Below, piece by piece: positions 54,570-64,000 of a DNA stretch of 64,000 bases. The position numbers were made by a program, and so were the translations under genes. Under the pieces are notes generated by a model. That model saw only the letters and a list, made by a program, of their open reading frames with translations, made no database searches and was not told where the DNA came from. Source of the stretch: Anagrus nilaparvatae. Taxonomy: Eukaryota; Arthropoda; Insecta; Hymenoptera; Mymaridae. Where the stretch lies: positions 62,001-126,000 of the forward strand of contig JAKSXM010000262.1 in assembly GCA_022575985.1 (NCBI GenBank), written 5' to 3'. Every line of letters begins with the position of its first letter. Position 1 is the first letter of the stretch.

Positions 54570-56384
54570 CTTTTGCTGAATTTATTATACAGTAAGTTAC
54601 ACTGCGTAAAAATAAAAGAATCTTCTTTCAATAACACATATAATAAATACAACCATATAATTAGTGATATATCATACATACTAGTAATCGACCTGATTAT
54701 AATATTTTGAATCGTGCGAATATTACACCCTTTGTATGCATATATATAAATAATAAAAAATATTTTATTAGGTATTATGTATATGTGCAAATAAAAGAAA
54801 GATGAAATTGTGCGTAAGCTCTTATATTGGATCAACACGATAGAGTACACTTGACTGATTTAAAGGCTTGCAAAGAAAAAAAGAGATATACAATCTAATT
54901 TTATCTATATGACGTACGTATATTTGTACCTTTTAAAATAAAATACCACAATAGCCACGTGTGTACTTATGTATTGTTGTGTACACATTTTTATTGTGTG
55001 TAATCTAAATTAATTTTCAATAGCAAAATTATCAAATTATTTATACATAGTCTTTTTGAGCCTAAAATTGGTATTTTTTACCCTACAAAAATATACTGCT
55101 TAGCTTTGTTAACCAGAGTTAATAATTCATAATAAGGATCTTTTGTTCTCAAAAAAGATTGGTTAATTTAAATTTTTTCTAACACTTGGTAATAGGATTT
55201 TGAAAAAATAGATGAAAAATATACTGGAAATGCTCTGATATAAATAAATAATAATAAATAAGGAAGTTGGAAAAAAGATTATTGTTTGTTTAGAAAAAAT
55301 TATGCCTAATCTAATTTATTTTAAAATTTTAAATTTAATAACCAATAATAAGAGTGAGCGGAAAAGTTCTTGCTGTTCAAAATGAATAAAGAGAACCGTA
55401 GAGGTATAAAAAATTTTTTATTAAATAAAATGCAATTAGATATTATTGCATGAAGAGAACACAAATATTAGCAAAAAAAAATTTTTTTTTACTTTTGAAA
55501 TTTATTATTAACTACATGTATTAATAACTACGTCTTTTTCAATAGAGGGTTCAAAATCTTGAAAAATTTCAATTTATAATTTTTAAAATTTATATGAAAA
55601 CTTTTGTTAAATTTTTGAAAAATGTAACTTGATTTAAAGAAACCCTTTTCGCAGGATAATTATTTGAATTGTAAAAATTCATATACTCATTAAAATCACC
55701 AACACAGGAATACAAAAATACTGAATTAATATTCATGTAAAATAATACTTTTTGAAGATCTAAAACTGTTAGTAAAAACTTATGAAACAATTATTGCAAT
55801 AAAGAATATTTTAAAAGAAATTATAAATTTTAATGAGAAATGAAAATTATAAATTTGAAAACGAGTCAATCATCAATAAAAAGAAATCAGCAGGAGTCTA
55901 TTTTTTTAGTTTCACGCAAAGTTTTATCTCGCCACGTGTACATATGTTTTTTTTTTTTATTTCGATTATTTTAACCCACCTTAAATTCAAACGTGCATAA
56001 GTCATGTACGGCACTTGGGCACGTGTCATAATATATTATTCATATGTACTTAAATATGAATGTACGTATAAAATACTTATAAAGTTAGCGATAATGCAGA
56101 TTTGTATTATTAGTTGATGTATTTATATATTTTTTTCAAAAGATATATTTTAATGATAATAGACAATTTTTTTGCTTCGATACATTTCTACAAAACTGAT
56201 TGTAAGTATATTATATAAAGCAAATTATTGTTGATTTAATTTAATTTTATTACAATCTGATCAACCATATTCAAGGTGCAAAGATAATTCTCAGGATAGA
56301 AATGTAATACCAATTCATAAGGAGGAGGATTTAGTACAAGAACCAAAATGATTTATTGATTGTAATGATTCATTTAACATAGAA
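54570..56384. other. AT-rich DNA, nothing recognised
   Basis: No coding or bounded repeat could be supported. Small patches (CACGTGT at about 54957, 55935 and 56022) recur but have no other context. Confidence 0.35.
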
Positions 56385-56520
56385 CATGTTTATAGGCAGG
56401 GGAGTATTTCAAGCATGTCATTTTTGGGGAGGGGGTCAAAAGGATGTCATATTTGGAGGGGGGGGGGATTAAATGGACTTAATAATTTTGATTTAGGAAC
56501 TTAAACCATTAACGCCCAGG
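56385..56520. repeat. Family D fragment
   Basis: AACATGTTTATAGGCAGGGG, G-runs and AATGGACTTAATAATTTTGATTTAGG match the start of the family D copies at 17358 and 37105. Confidence 0.65.
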
Positions 56521-57870
56521 CAGCGAAAACGTGCAACTTGATTACTACTGGCTTACATTTTCATTAAAAATTAAATGTTAAAATTATTTTTAGGCTAGAA
56601 ACTCATGAGGAATTCAGTTTTTGAATCATTTTTTTACCAAAAACCCGTTAGAAAACATCCACAAGGGGTGGAAACTTAAAAACAAGCGATTTTAGCCCAA
56701 TTTTGTGACCAAAATTTGCCATTTTGACATAAGTCCTTACTATTCTTAAAATAATGTGTTTTTTTTCTTTCCACTTAGTACTAAGGGGTTTTTGATGCTG
56801 CTTATTTCAAGAATGAACTAAAAAAAATCATAAAATTTCATCTAGGAGTGGAAAATTGGGAAAAAAGGGGTGAAAGGTCAATTTTTATAAAAGGCTTCAT
56901 TTTTACTTGAAAAACTATATCGAGGGGTTTTCGAGATTGCTGATTTTAAATATGAACTCCACAAAATGCTAAAACTTGCTAATAAATGCAATTGATTTTT
57001 TCCGACCCTTTATTTAGTTTATTTTTCACCTGAAGATTATATATTTTTTATGCTCATATTTCAAATCGGCAGTCTCGAAAAACTCTTGATACAGTTTTTG
57101 GACTAGAAATGAAGACTTTTATAGAAACTGATTTTTCACCCTTTTGCACCGTTGTAACACGAAGTCTTATGATTTTTTTGAGTTCGAATTTCAAATCAGA
57201 AGCCTTAATCCCATGATATAATTTTTGGAGTAGATATAAGGCTTTTATAAAAAGTAATTTTTCACTGTTTTTCACCCCGATTTCCCACCGCTAAATGAAG
57301 TTTGAGGATTTTCCGGAGTTCGTATTTGAAATCAGTAACCTCGAAAACTCCCTGATATAGTTTTTCAAGTAAAAATAAAGCCTTTTATAAAAATAGATTT
57401 TTACCCCTTTTTCACCCCAATTTTCTACCCCTAGATGAAGATTTATGAATTTTTGGGCTCATATTTGAAACCAGGAATAACTCCCGATATGGTTTTTGTA
57501 ATAATTTAAAAGTATTTATAAAAATTGATTTTTTACCCCATTTCACCCCAATTTTCCACCCCTAGATGAAATTTTATAATTTTTTTGAGCTCGTATTTGA
57601 AATATGCAACTTCCAAAACTCCCCGATTTAGTTTTTTAAGTAAAAATAAAGCCTTTTATAATGATTTTTTACCTCTTTTTACCCCAATTTTTAACCCCCT
57701 CAATGAAATTTTATGATTTTTTTAAGTTCATATTTGAATTTAGCGACCTCTAAAATCCCCGAGTACTAAATAGAAATAATCAAAACACATTATTTTGCAA
57801 ATAGTAAAGACTTATGTCAAAATGGCACATTTTTGTTTAAAGTTTTTTTGTTTAAAATTATACAGGACTC
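56521..57870. mobile_element. Foldback element with a tandem array of about 140 bp units
   Basis: The right part has tandem units with landmarks TTTCCCACCGCTAAATGAAG (57283), TCTACCCCTAGATGAAG (57422), TCCACCCCTAGATGAAAT (57552) and TTAACCCCCTCAATGAAAT (57691), spaced about 130-140 bp. The left part (56830-56990) holds the same unit inverted (TTTCATCTAGGAGTGGAAAA). Outer blocks TTTTGACATAAGTCCTTAC / AAGACTTATGTCAAAATGG pair. No coding is visible. Confidence 0.8.
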
Positions 57871-59062
57871 AAAATTAAAAAGGCTCAAGTTTGAAACTAT
57901 AAATTTAATTAATTAAATTAGTTTAAATATGTTCCATAATTGTTGTTTGTAAGTTAACAAACCGTTTGTAAGTTATTTTTTTAGGTACATCTGGGACACA
58001 TTTAAAAATATCAGTGGGTGCTTTTTTTGGATAATTTCGTTTTCAGAATTTTTATAAGGTTAAAAGAAAACTGGGATAATAATAAATTTTACAAACACAT
58101 TAATAACTTTTAAAATAAAACATATTTATTGATGACAGACGAAGACATTAGCAAAAATGAACACTAGCATGTCAGGCTTCACTTCCTAAGGACTACGCGA
58201 TCGCTGTTTGATTTCTATTTGGGATACCTTGTGAAGCTAGAACAAGAAAGAGGTGAAAAGTGTTGGGATAAGAGATTTAGATTAAATGTGTGTGATTTAA
58301 GGGTGGTAAAGAAAAAAGAGTGGGGAAAGACTTAAAAATTTTAATTTAGGACTTGTATCATATCTGCTTATCAACAATATCGATTGAGGTAAATAAATTA
58401 ACTTCAAATAAGTAAGTATTATAATTTCGAGAGGCTGGATACTATCCTATTTATTTGGATTAAAACTTTTCTTGCTAGTTTAGGTATGCAAATTTAAAAT
58501 TCAGATTTTATAATTCCCCTTTGATTTTTCAGAAAGTATTGCGAAGTAATGTGACATAATATATAAATATTTTACGTTAATGGGGAAAAAAATTTTACTG
58601 CACAAACATTATTTAGAAATTGCATAAACCTTTTGAAAATATGCAGTTTGTTTATAGAACTCAATTTAAAAAAAAAAACTTTTTCTTTTAATCTCGCTTT
58701 TAATACAAGGAGACAATTTTTCTGGTATTAGTCCTATCCTAAACCCATGTTTCGTAAACAGTTTTTATACCTTATAGATCTATGGAATTTTCTATCACGC
58801 ATTTATGTCATTTATGCCATTAAAAACCAGGGATGGTCCTCTAAAAATGTTTAGATTATGTTTTGCTGGTTTTTAAATGATTTTATCGTCCACACATGTA
58901 TTTAGGTCACCAATTACGTATATTCAATCCATTTTTACTCAGTAGCACCAGTTTCCTATACAACATTAGATTAATTTTTGAGTTTTCTTTGACATTTTCT
59001 TTTTCGGTGATCGGGTCATTTTAGATTTGAACATATTCCGTATAAGTAGTTAATAAAATTCT
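57871..59062. other. AT-rich DNA, one higher-complexity patch
   Basis: A small inverted pair AAGTTAACAAACCG/TTTGTAAGTTA is at about 57951. 58130-58340 is less AT-biased, with no convincing frame. Nothing else was found. Confidence 0.35.
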
Positions 59063-59066
59063 TTAA

Positions 59067-59792
59067 GGCCACTGTCTCTTTATTGGGATTTTTTTTTTCA
59101 TTTTTTTTTAATTCATTATCTTATGTTAAAACATTTCAAGAATCTAAAAAACAAATTTCAAGCAAAAAAAAAAATATGTTTTTTAGATATTACGATTTTT
59201 ATGGGTCGTAGTCATATGAAAATATACGCATTTAAAAACTTTAAACGCGTTTTTCCCAAAACTACTTTTTTGAAATCGGTTCCCACGCTAGCTCAAAAAC
59301 TAATTGAGCTATTGACATGAATCTTGTTTCATTTTTTTCGTTATTGCAATACCTAGTATGTGAACCAACAATATCAGCTTTTTATGCATCAGAAAATTTT
59401 TTATTGTCCGTTTTAGGCGCATTTTTTAACGTCAAAAACTGCATTTTACGTTTTTGGTTCACCAAATGGTCAATTTTTTGTATTTTTTGCTAAATTTTGG
59501 TTCACATACAAGAGGAAACTATAGAGATTAATATGACTTTTTATTTTTTTGTTTTGATGCCTACAATAGGCGCTATGATGGGAACCGTTTTTCATTTTTT
59601 TTTTTCGAGCCTCTACTTTCACGCCATCTACAAACTGTAAAAAAAAAGCATATGAAACAAAAATTTTTTTATGTCATCTAGAATAGTTTTGTAATTATTT
59701 AAAAATAAATTTGTAAACTTTTATAATAAAACAGCTGAGAAAAAAAATGTTGAAAATCCTTTGAAAATCGTCACAAAAAAGAGACAGTGGCC
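59067..59792. mobile_element. TTAA-flanked element with inverted ends GGCCACTGTCTCTTT
   Basis: TTAA sits outside both ends (59063-59066, 59793-59796). The ends GGCCACTGTCTCTTT and complement AAAGAGACAGTGGCC are perfect over 15 bp. The subterminal GGTTCCCACGCT / AGGCGCTATGATGGGAACC pair suggests further arm symmetry. TTAA targets are typical of piggyBac-type insertion. No transposase is present. Confidence 0.75.
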
Positions 59793-59796
59793 TTAA

Positions 59797-60352
59797 AAAC
59801 CCTGAAAATATTTACTTTTAAGTTCCTATTACAAGCAACTGGACCCTTTCCACTAAAAAAGGATGTCATATTCATTTTCAGCATTTTAAAAAACATAGTC
59901 AATTCCATCGACTCTTCAGGGATAAACTGTGTTTACGCAAAACAGGGGTCTACAGCTTGGGCAGGTCTATATAATTTATAATATATATTACAAAATTTTT
60001 ATCAAAAAATAAGAAGGAAACCTAAAATAAAAAATGTTAAATTATTATTTGTATGAATAGAGTAAAAAATGCCTTAATTTAATAATTGTTTAAAAAAATT
60101 GTATACTATCCAATCTTATGAAAAGAAAGAAAAAAGAGGAAAAATAGGATAAAATAAATCTTTATAATAAAAAATCAAAGCGTGGAAAGTTGTAATTTCT
60201 GAGAAAAAATGAGTAATTGCTGAATAAAGTCAGTGATCTTGAAGTTTATATAAACATGAACCCTCATGATATAACCAAAAGTAAAAGAGAGTTAGTTGAA
60301 AAGGAGGATAAAATGAATATAATGTATATCTGGTATATAAATTTAAGGGAGC
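59797..60352. other. AT-rich DNA
   Basis: No gene or bounded repeat was recognised. Confidence 0.35.
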
Positions 60353-60574
60353 TCAAGGATTGGAAGAAACGCTCGAAGCGAGGGGGTTTTTGAAAGCACC
60401 AAGAGTTTGTTGGTATAATTTATAAGTTCGAAGTGTAACGAAGCTCCGACTTTTTAATTGGAATGTATTCAGAAACCGGAACGCCTTTTCATAGCGATCT
60501 TGATGCTCTGAATACGCTATGAATCCTGATGCTTTGATGTAAACCTCGGTATATTCAAACTTTTTATGTGTCAT
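60353..60574 (-). other. Unassigned ORF of higher complexity (73 codons)
   Basis: The minus-strand frame is less AT-driven than its surroundings (for example ASGFIAYSEHQDRYEKAF). It has no recognised domain, no signal peptide and no splice partner I could find. The + strand of the same DNA has phrases like GAACGCTCGAAGCGAG and GTTCGAAGTGTAACGAAGC, which could mark a repeat end. It may be an exon, a repeat fragment or chance. Confidence 0.2.
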
Positions 60575-62157
60575 ATTATATATCTATATTTCCGTATTTT
60601 CTGTATAAAAGCTTAAATAGTTATATCACAGTATAAGTTATTTTTACAAGTTTTTTTTAAAATAAAACTCAAGATAAAACTCAAATATTTAAGTGAATGA
60701 GTTTTAAAAAAATATTATAATTATTTACTTTTCAACAATTTCAAATAACTCATCTCATTAGTAAAACAGTTTGAAAAATAGAGCAATTACAACAAAAAAG
60801 AAATATGCGAAGCAAAAACTGAATTCTATTATTACAAATTATAATCTAACGCCAAAAGGCATTTAATATTTTACAACAGGAAATTTTAAATAAAAATTGT
60901 TTGAGAGTCATTTTGTTTATTTGAATATGATTTTTTTTACAATTCTGTGGAACAGTGTAAAACTTTTAAATGCCGCACTTACAACTAAAAAGATTGATTT
61001 TTCAATCAAGTATAAATTTTGCAATTATACGAAATTTGGCATGAAAATTTTCTGCCCTCGTTGTACACCTATATAGGCAGACAAAAAAAAAACCATTAGC
61101 AGCATTAGCAAAAAACTTTAAACGCTACGTGAAGCACTTGCACTAGTGATCACGCTACTAGTACCAAAACTTTTTCGCTCTTGATACTTAATATACTATT
61201 TTTTTCAAAAGAGTAAATTATTGCAAACATAACTTCGTAAAATTTTATGAAGGTCTTATCTTATCAGCGGACATAAATCTCCGAGATTGATGTTAAAACC
61301 GAAACATATAATTTTATGTACAAAGGGCAATTGTGCCGGTCTCTTAATAAAATTGGTATAAAATTGTATTGTAAAAAGATAATAAATAAAGAAATGACCG
61401 TCTGGCTTAGAGCTAAAAATACCTGTTATCTTAAAACACTTTGGTCTCTTATGTCTCTTAGCATAAATAGAAAAATGAGGACGTCACCACTACTGTTAAA
61501 ATTAAACCAGCCTACAGCTAAAACTTTGAGAGCACTGATCAAACAAGCTCTAAAACTAAAATTTTTAATATTCACTTATTAAGTATTCAAAAACCCCTAT
61601 ATTGCGCTAAAAATATCTGTCCTTCAACAGTATTGTTTTTTTAATTTAAAAAAAATAAAAAATAGATTTTTTATTTAAATCTTGGTTATCTATGATTAAG
61701 GCTAAACAGTGATCATACTGATGATGCCTCACACTGTTTAGCCAAGAGGCGAAATGACCTTGGGATTTTCCGAAAAAAATTTTTCGGAATTTCCCAACAT
61801 AAAAAATTTTCAAACATCTTATTGATTGTTCTTAACTTAATACTACACTGTCTGATATATTTAGACGAGTATTTAAGAATTTTATCATTGTCTGGAAAGG
61901 TCGTATTATTTAATAATCGTAAATTCTTTATTTTCATTTTTTATATTTTTTTATCTTTGTTCATTTTAAAATTTTTATATATGCTATATGTTAATAATTA
62001 AACTTATTCAAATCTTAAATCAATTTAAATTACTTTTTATTATTTTAAAAATTGTATCATTCAACTATAATTTTGTAATATGAATAATGTAATATGTACT
62101 CTTATTCTTAAAACTGTATCGCACGCGCATCGGCCATGCCTGCGCTATAATTTCTTC
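60575..62157. other. AT-rich DNA with a possible retroposon tail
   Basis: 61168-61200 repeats the intron-1 phrase TTTTTCGCTCTTGATACTTAATATACTA. No coding region was accepted. Confidence 0.35.
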
Positions 62158-62182
62158 TTAAATAAATAAATAAATAAATATT
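62158..62182. repeat. (TAAA)n microsatellite, possible LINE/SINE 3' tail
   Basis: About five TAAA units follow TAATTTCTTCT. Such tails end many insect non-LTR elements in the + orientation, but no LINE coding was recognised upstream. Confidence 0.6.
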
Positions 62183-62399
62183 TTATAAATCTTAAAAATT
62201 TTTTTTTTTCTGAAACATCAATCAAATAATTTTTTAAATTAATATAATTAAATAATTTAAGCATATTTAATATTTCGATTGTCTTTTTTTGTTTCAGGCG
62301 AGTGAATCGGTAATTCTTTTTTTTGGTTCTTTTATACAATTTTTTTACGAAAAATCTGTTTTATATTCAAAATTAACATTTTAAAAACTAAAAATAATA

Positions 62400-62688
62400 T
62401 TATTTTAATAATTGGCTTAATTCACGGCTATCGATAATAATCGATTGATCAGCAGATTGTATTTTTTCAATTTTCATGTTTTTTTCTCTGTTTTGTCTAC
62501 GCCTTATTCTTGTTGCTACGAATGGTGTAAATAAACTGGCATCTAATTCGTTGTTATTTGTCTTTGCTTGTAATTTATTTATTATTATACTTGCTGTGTA
62601 ACCAACGAATATTGTTATTAGAGCACCCATTGCACAATAAAACATGTAAGAGATTCGATTTATGTATGGAACTTCATTTTCATTGCTC
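62400..62688 (-). CDS. SLC5-family sodium-coupled transporter, last coding exon (partial)
   Basis: This is the C-terminal 96 codons of a probable sodium:solute symporter of the insect SLC5 (sodium-coupled monocarboxylate/multivitamin transporter-like) family, a plasma membrane protein. The acceptor TTTTTTTTCAG is at 62699-62689, and the exon starts with one base completing a codon. It then reads NRISYMFYCAMGALITIFVG, a final transmembrane helix, followed by a cytoplasmic tail with LFTPFVATRIRRR. The NRISYMFY-helix-LxTP layout is what identifies it. The stop TAA is at 62402-62400. Upstream exons on the minus strand were not found before the window end; a foldback at 63020-63585 would lie in the preceding intron. 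Substrate cannot be assigned from this exon. Confidence 0.65.
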
Positions 62689-63019
62689 CTGAAAAAAAAG
62701 ATGTCGTATCTAAATAATGTAATATTGGATGGACCTTTTTGCAGAGAAATATTATGAAATTTAATGATTTTGAACTATGAGATCACTTTTTTTTCAGTTT
62801 TATATTTTAAAATTGCTACTTTTTCGTCAAACAAATTAATTAAAAACAAAATTTTTTCTGACGAATTTCCTCTAAATCTTTTAAATAAACATTCTTATTG
62901 TTGTAAAAATTTAACCACCAAATAAATTTAATTTTATTATATTAAAATCAACAGAAATTTTGTCCATTAAAAAAAAAAATAATAATCTTACTCTTATGAA
63001 TTTATGAATTTATCGTTCA
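62689..63019 (-). other. Probable intron upstream of the SLC5 last exon
   Basis: AT-rich; begins (minus strand) before the CAG acceptor at 62691-62689. No further exon was recognised. Confidence 0.4.
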
Positions 63020-63585
63020 AATTGATGAAATTAATTTATTTTTTTAAGACTTTAACGATGATTAAACGAACAAAGAAATCAATTTTTGATTTATTTAAGT
63101 TAACACTGATAGGTGGACAAATTAATCGCCTCTTTTTTTATTAATTCTAACATGTAGTATTTAGTTAAACGATTTATTCAAATCATTATATCAAATATTA
63201 ATTTAAAAAAATTTTTAATTTACAAGAAATTAAATTTTTTATTTATAGAAAGGTGTTAGATTGAACTGTTGGTCTTAAAAAAAAAGCAGAAAAAATTTTT
63301 TATTTGAGATAAAAAAACTTTTTAAGATCAGCAGTTCAGTCTAACTCCTTTTTTCTATAAATTAAAAATGTAATTTCTTGTAAATTAAAAATTTTTTTTA
63401 AATTAATATTTGATATAATGATTTGAAAAAATCGTAAACAAACTGCATGTTAGGTTTAATAAAAAAAGAGGCGATTAATTCGTCCACCTATCAGTGTTGA
63501 GTTAAATAAATCAAAAACCTTTTTTAATCACCGTTAAAGTCTTATAAAAAAATTAATTAATTTTTTTTCTCTTAGTAGTTACTTT
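63020..63585. mobile_element. Foldback element of about 565 bp in the putative SLC5 intron
   Basis: The long inverted arms include TTAAGACTTTAACG / CGTTAAAGTCTTA, AACACTGATAGGTGGACAAA / CGTCCACCTATCAGTGTT and AATTAATCGCCTCTTTTTTT with its complement. The centre has AGGTGTTAGATTGAACTG / CAGTTCAGTCTAACTCC. Arm pairing spans essentially the whole element. Confidence 0.85.
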
Positions 63586-64000
63586 TATTTTATTACATTT
63601 ATTTTTAAAGATTTGATGTGTGAATTTGTATATTTTTATTGAACAAGTGCAGGAGTATCACCAGGAATATCTTAATAATCTTAATAATTTGATTTACTTT
63701 TAAATTCATGTATTTATTATATTTTTATTAACCCATTAAGTACCAATCGTACATAGCTGGGCTTTTGATTACCAAACTGTTACAAGACCTTTTTTTTTTA
63801 TCCCAAAAAGTTTTCTAGGGGTAAAAATGTTTACTTTATCCAATTTTAACATCAGTTTTTAAGTAAGACCCCTTCAAAAGGGGTAAAAATAAGGGAATTT
63901 TTGTCTTTTTTTAAATTTGTTCTGGACTTTGAGCTATAAAACCTTTATAACTTACTCCTTTTATTACCTAGACCTTTTCACATATAGTTAAAATTATAAT
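63586..64000. other. AT-rich DNA; possible element start at window edge
   Basis: TTAACCCATTAAGTACCAAT at 63729 resembles TTAA-type element ends and is followed by a less AT-biased stretch (GGGGTAAAAA repeats). The window ends before another terminus could be seen. Confidence 0.35.

Noticed and set aside
61316..61582. 88-codon + strand ORF
   Set aside because: No recognisable motif or splice context, and composition near that of chance frames in the region.
61713..61937. 74-codon minus-strand ORF, considered as a LINE remnant
   Set aside because: No RT or endonuclease block could be identified; the nearby (TAAA)n tail is on the opposite strand.

Overview
This is a strongly AT-rich stretch of an animal nuclear genome. 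Host genes are split by short GT-AG introns. Their families (insect-type Tret1 sugar transporter, Bar-related homeobox gene, DHRS11/farnesol-dehydrogenase-like SDR, SLC5 transporter) and the transposon content point to an insect. A hymenopteran, perhaps a parasitoid wasp, is my best guess, but that is inference only. No prokaryotic features, rRNA, tRNA or CRISPR arrays were seen.

Four host loci can be supported. (1) A two-exon facilitated-trehalose-transporter-like gene lies on + (9614-11375); its short first exon was found by matching splice sites. (2) A five-exon short-chain dehydrogenase/reductase lies on - (19137 down to 15984) with a complete catalytic set. (3) A three-exon Bar-related NKL homeobox gene lies on + (42420-49464) with a 5.1 kb first intron and a tiny first exon carrying an FIL/eh1-like repressor motif. 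(4) The last coding exon of an SLC5 sodium:solute symporter lies on - (62400-62688), with the rest of that gene beyond the window or unrecognised. A broken ORF of unknown family lies at 514-911.

Most of the rest is transposable-element debris, much of it nested. There are two Penelope-like retroelements (27554-32046 and 50299-53500), a 5'-truncated LINE (13673-14238), a Helitron-like element with a CTAG end (about 2467-3275), and many foldback elements and MITEs. I group recurring families as A (TA-flanked foldback, GGCTGGTTCC ends), B (hairpin ends plus internal satellite-like repeats), C (TACTCCAG ends), D (G-run element with AACATGTT), and E (palindromes with CCAGATCGCA). Several insertions have clear target-site duplications, which date their order.

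Layout: 1-9.4 kb gene fossil and repeats; 9.6-11.4 kb transporter; 11.8-16 kb foldback, LINE and family C; 16-19.1 kb SDR; 19.5-32.5 kb dense nested repeats around Penelope copy 1; 32.5-36.4 kb featureless AT-rich DNA; 36.4-41 kb MITEs and foldbacks; 42.4-49.5 kb homeobox gene; 49.7-54.3 kb Penelope copy 2 and its insertions; 54.3-62.2 kb AT-rich DNA with three foldbacks; 62.4-62.7 kb SLC5 exon; then a foldback to the end.

The most striking structure is 51409-52841. It is a non-autonomous element with perfect 10-bp inverted ends and an 8-bp target duplication (hAT-like), filled with about 96-bp tandem units made of CCGTAT/ATACGG palindromes. It sits inside the reverse transcriptase of a Penelope-like element, and removing it together with one copy of its duplication restores the reading frame. 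A second notable candidate is a 72-nt hairpin inside homeobox intron 1 whose arm differences mostly keep pairing on the sense strand.
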